From Melanocharis versteri (lineage: Eukaryota; Chordata; Aves; Passeriformes; Melanocharitidae): 64,000 bases of DNA. The stretch spans positions 313,425 to 377,424 of the forward strand of contig VZTG01003804.1 of the NCBI GenBank assembly GCA_013397845.1, written 5' to 3'. Both the position numbers and the translations under genes were made by a program. Shown one piece after another: positions 1 through 13,400 of the stretch (positions are counted from its first letter, which is position 1; every line of letters starts with the position of its first letter). The notes under the pieces were generated by a model. The model made no database searches. It was not told where the DNA came from and saw only the letters and a list, made by a program, of their open reading frames with translations.

Positions 1-3000
1 TGGATGTGAGCCAGATGGGACATTCAGAGCATTTCTTTGCTCCTGTGACTGAAAACCGCTTGTGGCCTTTTCACACACAGTTTGTCCATCAAAAGAAAAC
101 TTAGAGATGCAGAGAGGGAGGAAACTGCAGAATGAGCCAGAATGAGTCCCTGGTCTGTGTGAACAAGAAACTTCAGCAGCACTAGCAAAGGAGCTGCTTG
201 TGTACAAGTCAATTTATACTCCAAATTGTCTTTTTAGTCAGAAATCTTTCCAATTATCTCTGTTAATTGCCAGCATCTTAGGTAACAAAACAAATGTTGA
301 TCTTCTCATCTTTTCATATTTCACCAATTCTAGGGCAGTCTTGGAGCCATAATGCTGCCCAAAGTTATGTTCTTAAGCCGTCAGTTTAACGTTTCCACTT
401 AGCCTCATTGTGGGCTAGTGGCTTCCGTTGTTTTGATTTCTGCCAAGCATAGAGTAATCTAGCTATTCCTTGGTGGAAATCATTCATAATTTCTCGCTGG
501 TTTAATATTACTAGTAATGGCACATGGATTAAAAAAAAACTACTGTGAATGATTCATTGAAAAGAATACTGGCAGCTAGAATTCTACAACCTTACTGTTG
601 CCAGAAATCCTAAGAGTACTAACAACTTCTGTGCTTTTGTTGAATTTTATGTAGATATATGTGTCTGTGTGTGCATAGGCATATGTGTGTGCCTATAGAC
701 ATAGATAAACAACCTTTTCCTAACCCCCTACTCACTCTGACGTATGTATTCAAAATAATTTCTTTTACCAAAATGTCACATGTATTTATCAAAGGTCATT
801 CAAATATCAAACTTAGTTTGATTTGCATTTCCCAGGCTTTGACTTTGCTAAGTACCAAGATATTAATATACCTGGAACTTCCAAAATATAGTGGAACGCG
901 TATATTTTAGAGTTATCACAATTACTCTGTGATCTCTGCAAAATGCAAAGTGATGGAAATTTTGAATCAGATAATGAAATTGCACAAATTAGAAGAGAAA
1001 ATTTAATTGTTATCTTAGATTGAAGTGGATATTTAGATCCTAACTGGGATTTCACATTGTATTTTCTGAAAGTATCACTAGGAAATCAGTAAATTTATCT
1101 TTGTTACAGTGGGAAATAACTTTTTCTCCAGTTAAAGCAATCAAAGCAATCAAAGCGATCAAAGCAATCAGAGTGAAAGAAGATTGTACAGTGGAATGAG
1201 GCTGTGTTTTGTGCCCTGTGCAATTTCACTTGTCCAATAAAAGTGGTTAATATAGGTGCAGCATTGCAAGCTCAGAGCATAAGAAACTTTTTGAAGACAA
1301 CATTGATGTTGTGTTGGATACTGGACAAAAGGCTTTAGCGACAGTTTCTCATTCCACTTCCTGTTTCAGGCCCCCAAGACATTGTGAAGCCTGTTTATCT
1401 GGGTTGTGGTATTCATCAGAATGAAATCCCAAACATTCTGAGTTTATCAGCCCCACACAAACAAATCAATAAACAAGCAGCAAAGTTCTGACCATGGAAA
1501 ATAAACCCTTGACCTAAACCTCTTCTTTGCACAATTTGAAAGTAGAACTCCATTTTCACATCCTATTGCTCCATTTTGTTGAGAATAGTGTCTGGAACTG
1601 AATACTTTAATAAAAAACCCAATCAGTTATAGTGTTTAAAAGCACTTCAGCTTGATAAGCTGTTTTTCTGATAGATAAAATTTTATACTGTAAAAAAATC
1701 CTGGACTAGATGGACAACATTTGAACTTCTAATGCAACACGAAGATATCCATTGCTATCCCCTCAAAAAAGAGAAGACTTTACATCATTCATGATCATCA
1801 ATTTATTCTACCCACAAAAAAGACTGACTACAAAATCCGTATATTTTTTCAAAAGGCAATCAATTTTTAAGCTTTTAGAGGAAATTATATTTGACATTAT
1901 CTTCTTTGCAAGTATACAGCTGAGAAAATTCTTCTTCTTCTTCTTCTTGTGTATCTCTTTTTAACAACTCTTCAGATATCCTAATAATTATGGAGTTCTA
2001 AGAGATTTAAGGGAAAAAAAAAAACAGGTAGGAAAAACACAGTGCTAAAAGAGTAATCTTAGCAGAGTTCTCTCCCTTCCTTTTGTTTCCTACAGAAACA
2101 CCTTAAACAGAGTGTCACAATCTCATTTTTTATGCATCTGTCTACTTTTATCACTGCTTCATTTTACATCTCAGCAGGCCTGACTACCCTGAAAAATGCA
2201 CCTGCATAAAACCTGCAAGCAACAGAGAAAATACGTAAGTAGGGGTGAAAAATGAAAAGACAGCTCTCTGCCCTCTTATCACACCTTTTAGCATCTATCG
2301 GTTTGAGGTCTCTTGTGATTCATTCACCCTTTCACTATGTAAAAGGCCAAAGCAAAGCTGCAGTGATAGTAGCATCCAAGATGAATATCAAGGAGGCCAG
2401 GACTAAGAGGAGAGCAACATTAAGAGCACCCATAGGAATAAAGGTCACAGGAAAAGAAGGAGAGTCTAAATAGAGCAGTATAGAGCAATCAGTCAGAAAA
2501 GTTCCTGCATCAGAGTGGTCTTTGAAAAGCAAATTATAGGAAAGGAACATATAAAGAAGAACACGAAGACAGCATTTTGCAAAGATGTTGCTTATTGCTG
2601 TTATGTTGTCAAACCTGGGCAAATCAAAATATTGTTTTGTAATAAAGCCAAACAGATTTTTCTTCAGAATGAGTTAAAAAAAAATATGCAGAGGAAGCTT
2701 TATGCTTTTTTAAAGAGCAATGCATATTTTCTTGAGCCCATTATTGGGTTCACATACCTAGAGAATTTCCAATGTGTCTTCAAAGAGAAGCTGCACGGCA
2801 GGAACAGAGTCGTTTCCTTCTGAGAGTAAATGCCTATGTCCTGACCCTCCACAAAATTATTCTTTTGTCTACTGCCATGTGTTTTCCATTTCTTTATTGT
2901 ATCAAGAATATTACTGCTGTCACTGTTAAACACCATCAATGGGACATCACAAGAAATTTCTCCATGCCAAAGTGTGAAAGTTAAAAAAAAAAGACAAATC

Positions 3001-3474
3001 AATTCTGTGTTTCAGTTTGTGGTGAGTTTTTTGGTTTTGTTTTTTTTTTTCATTATCCCTACCTGTAACACTCAGAGATGTTTTTATTGGTGTGGATTTT
3101 TAATTTTGGGAAAAAAAAAGGAAAGAAGAACAAGTTTTATTCCATATGTGATCGGTAGGAAGTGTGATGAGCTGAGGGGAATGCCAGGGTATGCTGACTG
3201 TTCATTTTAAATTTCCTTTTCAGGCATTTTATTAATTTTTCTTTTTCCTTTGAAATCTTAAAAAATTGAGCAGAATTTCAAGGTGCTTTCTTTTAGATCC
3301 CCCAACTTGTTTTACAGAATGCATGAAGACTATGTCTTCTCAAAATCAGGGTTTATTTGAATTCGTCATTCGTGGAGAGAATATGCATTAATGAATGTGC
3401 TACTCTGTGTTGCATGTGATACTATTGTAGGTGAAGAAATAACTTCAACTGTGATTGCCAGCAGATAATTGAGG

Positions 3475-3478
<4 letters not shown>
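1..3478. other. AT-rich non-coding DNA, no gene seen
   Basis: No recognisable gene, RNA gene or mobile element apart from the small 9-bp tandem repeat listed separately. Open frames are all about 100 codons or shorter, overlap on both strands and resemble no known protein. There are short T and A runs and an imperfect GT-rich patch near 659-695. Confidence 0.7.
1134..1169. repeat. 9-bp minisatellite, 4 units
   Basis: Four back-to-back copies of AAAGCAATC; the third unit has one change (AAAGCGATC). The array begins after 'gtt' and dissolves into 'agagtg'. No role is apparent. Confidence 0.9.

Positions 3479-3520
<42 letters not shown>
3479..3520. repeat. (TG)21 dinucleotide microsatellite
   Basis: An uninterrupted run of TG dinucleotides of about 42 bp. 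It is long and pure, so it is probably length-variable between individuals. It can form Z-DNA in principle. The open frame that runs through it is a product of the repeat and not a gene. Confidence 0.97.
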
Positions 3521-3524
<4 letters not shown>

Positions 3525-3780
3525 GTGAATTTCAAAACCCAAACTTCTGAACTCTCAAGCAGACGCCTGCTACTTGCCAGCAGCACCTGGCATGGGCTAG
3601 TAGCAGGTTTTATTAACATCTGCTGTGAACAAAAGTGGCAGGTCCTGAATCCTCCAATTAATGAAGAGACATGTCTTGGGATGAATTTATGATAATAATA
3701 TATTATAAGACTGAGGCATCTGATCCCATGTTGTGCTTCTGCACACAGACTATATATATAGATAAGGAAAACTGGGGGCT

Positions 3781-4195
3781 AATGGTAGAAGAGAAGGGTT
3801 CCCAAAAAAGTGGTCTTAGAAGGAAGAAGGGCACCAGGAAAGAAAAAGGTGAAGACCCTGGCTGGAGGAAAGGTCCTAGAAGTGGCTGCATCCTGGAGAT
3901 GTGGGAGATGCATGGAGAGGAACCCTAGGGGATGCCCATGATGACAAATCGTCCTGGGACTGAACTATGACTGACGTGATTTCTGACTGAACTTCCCAGA
4001 GCAGCAGTGACAGCCTTGTTGAGAAGGGAAGTTGAGATCCAGTGAACATAGCACCAAGGACAGTGACCCAGGGAGTATATGAGGTAGACAAGTAGGATAA
4101 AAGCTCTCTTCTCATTGATTTTTAAATAAATCCCAATATCCAGAACCACTGTGGGTTGTCTTTTATTTTGTCCTGCCTCTGACAGGTACTATACT
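3781..4195 (+). mobile_element. Possible solo LTR of an endogenous retrovirus (forward)
   Basis: The block is richer in G+C than its surroundings and is arranged like an LTR. It has a purine-rich first half, a TATA-like 'gggagtatatgaggt' near 4072-4086, then 'taggataaaag' and an AATAAA signal in 'tttttaaataaatccc' near 4120-4135. About 50 bp of T/G-rich sequence follows, ending in 'gcctctgacagg'. This resembles a U3-R-U5 order on the forward strand and reminds me of bird ERVL-type LTRs. I could not fix the terminal TG...CA or a target duplication, so the borders are approximate. It could instead be the 3' end of an old transcribed sequence. Confidence 0.4.
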
Positions 4196-4754
4196 AGCAC
4201 CAGAGCTGATCAGTTTACAGCTTGAATTGTTATCTGTAGATTCCTTAGCAGCTGCTGCTATGACTGCAATTAAATTTCTCCCAAAAATATAAAATTATCT
4301 GAAATTTCCATTTTTTTAGTGCAGCAAACTAGTAATGCTTAAAAGTAAAGTTATTATACTCTTTGCTATTATTTGATATTCTAGTACAGATTTCTTTCAT
4401 AGATACTTGTAGTTTTTCATAAATTTTATACTATTATCTTCTTTTTTTAACCTTACATCCTTTCCACAAGTCTGAAACCCTGCAGACTACTTTTGGAAGA
4501 TGCCTTTTTATATGTTTCCCAGCAGGCAGGCAACTCCTGAAATCTGCAAGTGAGAGATCTTCTCAGCTAACGTCAGCACGCTGACTACCTATAGCTTTCT
4601 GACCCTGTTTCCACAGAAACCACCAAAACTTGTTAACTTTAAGCAATCTTATTTGAATAATGGGATGTTTTAAACTTAAACAATATCACTTTTAGGGCAG
4701 AAAATGCTGAACTTTTTTCTTTAGTTTTGCATTATGTGCCTCCAAGCCGTTTCT

Positions 4755-4783
4755 TTGTTTTGTTTTGTTTTGTTTTTTGTTTG
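4755..4783. repeat. (TTTTG)n simple repeat
   Basis: A short run of TTTG/TTTTG units with one longer T run. Similar TTTTG-rich tracts recur on both strands in this window. Confidence 0.85.
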
Positions 4784-5220
4784 TAATGGTAGGACCTGAG
4801 TCAAGATTCTTGAACTAATTAGATTATGTGATATGTGATCTGCCCCTGGTAACACAGGAGCCTGAAGTTTCAAAAGAGCAAGTTAATTTTAAACCCAGAT
4901 TCACCTATTATTTTTTTGGCATGGACAGAAAGATGAATGATGACCTGCAGCATTATAAAAGAGAACAATGGAATGGACACCCAAGCCTCAGTACTGTCAT
5001 TTGCTATTGAGGATAAACATGTTACACAATACCTCTGATAAACTGAAACATCTCTAAATGAAAGTACGTTTCCCTCCAAGAATCTCTGCAAGGATGTTTG
5101 GAATCTCACTTCTAGAAAGGCCAGATACTTTCTTTCAATTTTTAGCTTAAATTTATGGGCCTATTTGTTCTTTTGAATATTGCATCTTTTAGGTTGTGTA
5201 AGTTAACATTTCTTGTGGGT

Positions 5221-5310
5221 TTTTTTGGGGTTTGTTTTGTTTTGTTTTGTGTTTTTTTTTTGTTGTTGTTGTTGTTGTTTTGTTGTTTGTTTTTATTTAT
5301 TTTTTTATTT
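5221..5310. repeat. T-rich compound repeat with (GTT)n core
   Basis: Ninety bases of almost only T and G. TTTTG units are followed by a T run, then about six GTT units near 5262-5279, then TTTG and TTTA units. It is low-complexity sequence; the Lys/Asn/Gln-rich open frame on the reverse strand is an artefact of it. Confidence 0.9.
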
Positions 5311-7040
5311 CCCAGGGGAAGACACACAGTTTAATTACAGATGCATTTGAAGTATGATCACACTTCGCGTAAACCATGTGCACTTACCCCTAGCAAAAGA
5401 CCTGTCCTGTGATCTCTGACAACATCTCATTTCTCAACAGGTTCTTCTTGTCCCTTCATTTCCCATTCCCACCTTTCTCCTTTCTCTCCCACATCTAAAT
5501 ATTTTATAAAGAGTTGCCTAAGGTTTCAAAGCAATTCACACAACTCAAATATCTCCCTCACTGTCATCACAGAAGACTTGTCCAGTCAAAGAGTAGACAG
5601 TGCTCAAGTAATGCTGTAAGAAGACAGAGAAATCAGAAATACTGGTGTGTTATTTATTTCTCTTGGCACATAGTCACCTTCTTAGGTGGACACTGCCCAT
5701 ACACTCTCCACATTTGTCATTCAGTTTAGCAAAACAATTAAATTACTTGGATTCCGTCTCATAATGGAGACACCTCATTTGTCTTCTCCTGATAACCCTA
5801 TCTGTTCTAGTTAGATTCATCTTCAACTTAGTGAATGGGATCAGAACTACACCTATCCTGAAATGACATTTTGGTGATGGTGCTTCATGCAAGAATTTTA
5901 GGAATTCTTGATTTTTACTGCCTGTCACAGATGAGTTTTTTTATCTTTTTGTGTACCATTTTCATGTGTACAATGTGTCGTTAACTCTAACACGTGATTT
6001 TCTTCTTTTCTAGTTTCCTGTTAAGATATCACCTTTTATAGAAAAAATTCTTACTATTAGACCCCAAGTAAATAATCTCACATTCTGTACTGTAGCACAC
6101 CACAGAGTTCTTAGATCTTCAATAATTCTATTCTTCTAATATACTCTTATGATTTCCCTCTGGATCAATGATGTCCCTTCAACAACTACAATTTTTTGCA
6201 TCACTATTTTTTTTTTCTCCAATGTGCTTAATTACAATATTACCATTAATCGGATTGGCCAAAAGAAAATAACAGATACTGTTCTCAGACGAGGTAGCCT
6301 TACCTCAATTCGCTAGAAAGTATTGAATGTGAATCAAATAAATGCATTTGAGAGTTATTAATATATAAATGCGAAGCTGAGGAATGCAAGCATACCACAC
6401 TGTGTCTTGCTGAAAGGCATGACTACCACAACTTATAAAATGTAAAGAGTGATGACACTTAACGGTGTCTGTTGGGGGTATTATGCTTTGGTGGTTACTA
6501 AGGAGCACCTTAAACACAGCCTATGAGTCTATATTAAAACAAATAGGTTAATAAAACAGAATAAAAGAGCTGTAATGGAAGATCTATGTGTTTTAGGCTG
6601 GAGCTACCTGAACACTGATATAAGAGGTAACTAGTAAATTCTGAAGTTCATACTGCAAGCCACAATAGGATTCAAGATAGGGCAAAAATCAATACAAAGT
6701 ATAATATCTTATTTTTTGATAATGGCAAATAGTTCATATTGAATTAGTTCAGTAAAATACTATTTAGGCATCTCCACTTTTGCCTTACCTTAGGGTAGAT
6801 AGCCAGTGCCTTCATCATATTCTAGACAGCTTCACAGAGATTGCATTTCCCTTGATGTAATGCACATTTCCAAGTTCTACTGATTCAGTGGGGGCTTTTA
6901 GAGCAGACAAGTTTCAGGGACTACATGCATGCCAGTTAAATAAGCTATGACCAGGAATGTTCCTGGGCATTGAGGACAACCAATAGATAAACGTCCCCAT
7001 GGAAGTTGCAGCAAATTCTTTCACTCCTGAAGTACTACCC
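5311..7040. other. Non-coding DNA, nothing recognised
   Basis: AT-rich sequence with no tandem array, LINE tail or LTR signature that I can identify. Open frames are short and unrelated to known proteins. Confidence 0.65.
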
Positions 7041-7453
7041 TGTTGAGAGTGATCCCTGAGGTGTTTCACCTGTCACAGGTGACTGGAAATTGTTTGAAAA
7101 AGCGACGGATTGAATGGCAAACCACAAGGACAGACAGTAATTTTATTAAGTGCAAGGATGTTCCCACATTAATTTCTTAGGTGAGAGGAAGAGCACATCT
7201 GCTGTAGCCCACGGTGACCAGGTATGAGGTTCTCCACATGCTTTGGGGAGATCATGGCCACGGAGATGGCACATGGGAGACCACACCAGTTCAAAGTCTC
7301 CATCATGACGCAGCCATGCCTGAGCTCACGATGGCTCTGCTGTTCCAGGTGCCAACCCAGGGGCTGATGTCCTGTCCCCATGAAGGTGCGTGATCACTGT
7401 GGCTGGGGCCCGGGAGCTGTTCCAGCCCCCATGATGATGATGCCCTAACTGTG
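7041..7453 (-). mobile_element. Possible solo LTR (reverse), or old 3' exon-like fragment
   Basis: A sharply bounded, GC-richer block in AT-rich DNA. On the forward strand it starts with TGTTGAGAGTGATCC. Read on the reverse strand it has a GC-rich first part, then 'cacttaataaaattac' with an AATAAA signal (forward positions near 7139-7150). About 100 bp follow, ending in '...cactctcaaca', that is, a CA end. The TG...CA limit and the single poly(A) signal fit the R-U5 end of an LTR read leftwards. A 70-codon open frame starting with ATG lies upstream of the signal (7381 down to 7169); it resembles nothing I know. A processed transcript end is the alternative. The right border is approximate. 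Confidence 0.4.
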
Positions 7454-10400
7454 ACTCAGAAGAGTGAAAGAAATGTTTCAAATGTGGGGAAAATTTATTT
7501 AGCTCTGAAATATCTGCACAGAGTCAGTATATTTTTGAGTCAATTTCTAAATTTATGAGAAACAGTCAGCACTTAAAATTTCCGTCTTGGTTTGTGGTTC
7601 AGACAAGAAGATTCCTACAAGGAGAAAAATGCCTTTTTTCTCAGTTCTATCTATAACTAAGATTTAAAAGGCCAGAGAATAAAAGGAAAATGTCTATCTC
7701 TGAAAAGAAAGGAAATTCAGTAAAAAAAAAATCTTTTTTTTAAAAAAAAACATGGCTAAAGAGATTTCTGAAGGATAATAGTTGAGTCATTTCCAAACTA
7801 TATTTTTTTTTCAGAACCAAGTCGCTATAACTGGTGTATAACTCCAGCCACTCCTCCACACAGACAGGGATCTTTATGGGTTTCCTTAGTTTCTGCACAG
7901 CCTACAAGTCTGCACGTTACTTTCTAGTAAAATACAGTGAAAATGAATACTAATGAAATGCAAATATGCTGTCTACTGCTAGCAAAATTAATTGGGCTTA
8001 GAAATATGCAGTAAAAAATAAAAGGAAAAAAATATATATTCCTAAATTAGTTCATATCAATTAAAAGAAAATATATACACAGAGAATCCAAAATTTTCCC
8101 ATGAATACCAAACTAAGAAATGTATTTTGAATGACAGTGTAAAGGCCTTGCTATCCGAAAAGCTCTTTTGATGTAGTTTCCATGTAGCTTGACTGCAAAA
8201 ATGTTCTCTTTCCAGGAAGGCTTGTACCCCTCTTTTTTCCTTTTCCTCAAAGGGCTTCCAAGGTGGAGTTTGGAGCATTGCAAAAGAATTGCTCTCAGGT
8301 TTCTGCCAAGGAGATGCAAATGAGCCTTCAAGGCCCCCCATTGCTAGGTTCTGCATACACATGTAGTAAAGATTTAAACTACAAGGGCTTGACCCTGCAA
8401 ATACTTACACAGCTGCTGCTTAACTTTGTGAATTTTAATAGATTCTTTGAATTAGCTGGTATAATCAGGCAGGTGGGTAAAAGGTAGGATTGAAGCCTGG
8501 TTTACACCACTCAGGGAAGCAAAAAGGAATATGTAGACAAAGATGTGCAACTTGATAAGCTGCTATTATGTAATTTAGTTACTAAGCTACTATTTTGATG
8601 TTAAATTCTTTGAAACAGAGATTGTGTTCTTATCTTATGTCTACCACTTTCTGATCTGTAACAGGAATTATTCATACAAAGACTCCGTTTATACAAAGAA
8701 GCCTTTATATTTCCTCTGTAAAGAAATATTTTTGAATCAAACTGTGTCTTGGCCTAGAACTTCTCAAATATAACATTTTGTTCTCTTGCCAGACAATACA
8801 CAATCTATACAATCTGACTAAAAGTGTGTTTGCCCATTTAAAGGGTATACCTATAAGTGCCTATAACAAGCAGTGTGCCTTATGAGAATAAAGACTCGTT
8901 TTATGAAGGGCAATTAAAAATAGCAAATAAGACTCATATTGTGAAATATTAAATTGCTAAAATTCAAGTGAAGGTCAAGATTGGAAACCTGATAATTAGG
9001 AAAGAACACAATATTGCAATGGAGCATTGTTTAACTGTCCACACCGACAACACTTTTTGTTCAGAACAAATGATTTGTTTAGACATGAACTAAGTAGAAC
9101 TCTGTCTTATACACAAAAATCAGTTTTCCAAGTAAAAATATTCAGAGTTCTGTCTTGATACAATTAAGCTTCTGACCCATACAATATTCTGATTTGGATG
9201 AAATTATGTCTTTCTAATGAAACATATCTCATTTTTTGTATAACTCTATTTCTAAGGATTTTATTCCTTAAATTTTCCTGCTCAATAAAATTGTTTTCTG
9301 TGGGGAAGAAAGGCAAAATTCTATTTGCATCTTCAAACAAAAAAAATTGTTATAGATCTTGTTATATGTAATTCTTATATTATCTTCATAGAATATAACT
9401 TTTTTTCTTCAGATGCTAGAAAGTAATTTTTAGTTGACATAATCTGGCATGCTGTTGAGAAGATTTTTTTTTTGGTGGTAATAAGGCCATTGATATCTTA
9501 TAATTTTATATTTTCTTTTATTTGTACTTTTGGTGCGTCAAGAGCTTTCTCTTGGTTTATGTTAATGACGCATTGCACCATCAGTCAAATTCATACACAT
9601 GCACTTTTGAAAATTACCGAGATAACATAGATCAGCTTACCTTAGATGACAATCAAGTACTTATTATTTATATCATGTTTACATTTTCTTAAGCAGAAAT
9701 CTTCCTCAAAGGAAGGAAAAATTATTTCCTTCCAAAAAATTATTCTATATCAAACATCAAAAAAATGGCTCCTGATTGTACATAGGTGTCAATTACCTAT
9801 TTTGAAAGCAATTCACCTGATGTTACTGAAATAGCTGAAACATTTAAAGAATGACATGACTTCATAATCTGCAGTTTAGGTGTGTAAAAGCATACATAGC
9901 AAGGGGAAATACAAGAAATTATGTGGAAAAGTTTTGTGTGTACAGTTTTGCTTCTCCCAGAAGTGGGACCTGGAACAGTATGGCAGTGATATTTTATTTC
10001 CACATAGTCAAGTGGCAGCTAGTTTGTAATATGCACTGCAGTTGTCAGAGAGCTGATAAAACTAGAAATTCTTTCCTTGTTTTATAGTACTTTGAGATTT
10101 ATTAATGTTTTTTGGGGGCTTCAGATAATACAAAAGCAGTTTGTTTAGAATAAACTTGTGTTGAATAAGTAACTTTAGTTCCAGATATATTTTTTTCTAA
10201 ATAAAAAAAGGTATCTTTTTCCAGAAGTAGAACTATTTCAAGAGTTGAGGATTTCTCTTAGCATTAAGAAGATAAGATTTAAGTTCTTGTTCTTTTGACT
10301 TTGTTGTGGGATTTGAACCTGGAGGTTTTGTGTGTTGTGTGATGTTCAGTCCTCCTGTGTGAAAAGCCAGTTCCTTACCAGCAAAACAAATTCTGAGCTA

Positions 10401-13400
10401 TTTTTCTATTTTTGTCATTTGAATACATTCAGAGAGTTCTTATGATTAGGGACCAGAAGGAGCTTGAAAATGGATCTTTCAGAGTCCGTAGAAATCCCAA
10501 CTATTGATTATATCTTTTAGCTAGTTGTAGACAAAGTATTCTAATTTACTTCTGATTTTAAAGAATCCCAAACGCGCAAAAAAATTATGTTTGTTTTCTT
10601 TCCACAAACAAAAGTAAACAACAACAAACTCCCTGAAGTTTTACAGAAAATATATTTATTTTCTGGCCTCTCATACAGCCAATGATCAGCTGCTTCAACT
10701 GAAGGGGTGCAAGACTATTTTTTGTTTCCTTGTTTTGTTTTTTTTTTCCTGGGATGTACTGATTGAGTTAATGAAGGTTTAGATCATTAGCTTTTAATTT
10801 GTCCATCCTTGTACTGGGTATCAACTCACAGTTCTAGACTTGGCCAGTGTCATATATTACCTACGTAGGCTTATTTTACATTCAGAGCATGGAGTAATAC
10901 TGATAGATTGTTATGAGCCATAAATAAAGATGAGAGGCATAAATATTTAACACATAAGGCTGAAAAAAGTAAGACTAAGACAAATAAAAGGTGTAATGGT
11001 TGCAGTCAGGATGTATCTGAAAATAGGATGAATTTCAGAAAGAGGCTCTAGAACAGAATAACATATACACAGGTCAAACTAACATTAAATTGGGTTGGCA
11101 ATGAAAAGAAATGCAACAATGGAAGTCTTGGGTATTATGAAAATGTTATGCTATGTTCTGTACATGTCATAACAAGGATCATGCTCTACCCAGACTAGCT
11201 ACACAGCTAACAGGAAGAAACCCCAAGAACTACAAAGAAGTGGAATTAAGGTGCAGAGAAATCAGGTCCTGAGTGTGCAATCATTTTTCTGGTTTTGAAG
11301 GAAAATGAGGAATAAAGGTGTCAGGCTCTTCCTGAGGAGAGATGTAGGACAACTTGAGGTGCACTCTCAGATCACTGCCCTGTGGCTTCTGTCTTGCAAA
11401 ATGCCCAGAGCTGAGGAGAACCTGATTTTGTTCTAAGCTGACTGTACCTTCATTGTAGGGAAGGAGAAATATGAATTGCAATAACACAGTTCAGAAACAG
11501 CAAGCTATTGAAGGATGAAACCCCTTCAGGAGTAGCATCATCTCAGATTGATTCTCTTCCTCCTCCCCATCCTGTATGTAAAAACTTCAAGCATTGTGCT
11601 TTCCTTCAAAAAGAACAAGTGAAAAAGAATTTTGCACGAAACTGAGCTGTTTTTCTGGCAAACAAAGTATAATAAAACTAGGCAGATCAACCACCTGGGT
11701 GAACATTAAGGTAGAAAAGCACATACACTGCTGGTGTTGAGACAGAAAGAGAAAGTAAAACTGTCACAAGCCTTCACCCAAAAATCGGGGAGGGGTTGCA
11801 TTGCAGGAAGGAAAGGTCATTCTGTTGACATCTGGTAGAGTGAAGGAGAAAGAGATAAAAAAGTCTTTTACTTCCACAACCAAAACACAAAGGCTAAAGG
11901 CTGGGAAGGAGAGTAAGAAGAGAGGTGACTGTATGAAACCTTTATGAAGAAACTGTCTAGGTTTTTCTGGTGGGCTAAAGAGGCTGTGGTTATTTCACAG
12001 CTCTGCACCAAATCTGCTGAAAACTGAAAGAAAAGCTGCCAAAACGACCTTAATCTGTCTGTGAAGTACAAGTCAGTGCATGGCACAGCTTTTGGAAGTA
12101 AGTAGAAAGACAAAAAGTGGCATTAGGTGTAGCATAAAATGTAAGATTTTCTTTAGAGAAGATAATCTAAAATATTATTCTTCAAGAACTGTATAGCATG
12201 ATCATGTTCATCTGTGTTGTAAGAGTTTTTACATCTTTAATGAAAATTGCTTTTTAAGCAACTTTATTCCCATTTGTGAGTGTGAAAAATTATCTCCCAC
12301 AACACCAGGAATCTCAGTATAATTCTCCTAAGAGTTTTTTGTAATAATCTCCTCAAATATGAATCAACTTGTTTCTCTCAGTCAAGACCTGTGAGAAAGG
12401 TTGCAGTGGGAAAACATGGCATACACAGTAAGAGTTTGTGGCACAAATAGAAACCAAGCCAAGATCTCTTGAGTCCCAGTCTTACGTTAAGTTCAAGACT
12501 CCCAGGTGCCTCATATTTAGCAGATATTTACCTAATTAGCAGGAACTAGCTAATACAATATATGTTAAATCTAGCACCTGTTTAAATTTAGCTCATGAAT
12601 ATCTACACCATTATGTGTTGGCATTTCTGTAGTACTCACGTTACTTAACCAGAACTGGTGCACAATGCTGAAAAGACATCAGTGTTTAAAAAGGCTAAAA
12701 GTCCATTAATTCAAGTGAGACCCACTCCTCTTTCTATAAACAGATCCATAAATGAGGAAAACTTGACAAAAGTACCATTGAGGCTTAATTACTTTTCTGG
12801 ATGTTACAGCACGCAAAGAACATTGACCACTTTTCATTTTTAATGAAAAATAGCCAGGTTTTCTGCCAGGGTCAGTGAGTTCTCTACACTTAATTAACTA
12901 ATAAGTCCTGTGATGATGATTTTTCATCCATGAAATGTGTTTCTATGAGTTGCTCCATCATACCTATAAAAAAGTGGAGAGAAAAAGGGTGCAAGAGTGA
13001 CTTTAGATAATACTTCAATTCTCTAAGTCCTAAGTCTAGGATTATACTTGTCTTTTTCCTTGCTGACAGTAAGAACAAAATTTACAAGCAGCCCTGTCTT
13101 GTAACAACTGGTATCGAAGAGTAATCCCAAAAGTGAAGAAATGAGAGTTTTGCTTGCCAAATATAGTTAACTGAGAACAACTTCCATTCAGTTAATTTCT
13201 GCTGGTTTTCACTGGAATTCACTCAGGTTTTTTGCAGGTCTGGGATTTTGAAAAATTAGGGGACCCTGGGCCAAGGCAGACGTTCCTGAGAACTCTAGTA
13301 TTTGAAATATCCCAAAACAATTAATCAAATGTCCTTAAAATGAGATCCAGTTTATATATCATTTTGAGAGGGGCAACATAGTTTATTTGTATAATTCTGA

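Noticed and set aside
1134..1169. CRISPR-like repeat
   Set aside because: A contiguous 9-bp tandem repeat without spacers in a vertebrate-type sequence.
1700..1720. 'ggactagatggac' as a CR1 3' end
   Set aside because: A match of about 12 bases without the conserved sequence that should follow.
3480..3692. Open frame starting with a Cys-Val repeat
   Set aside because: Translation of the (TG)n microsatellite.
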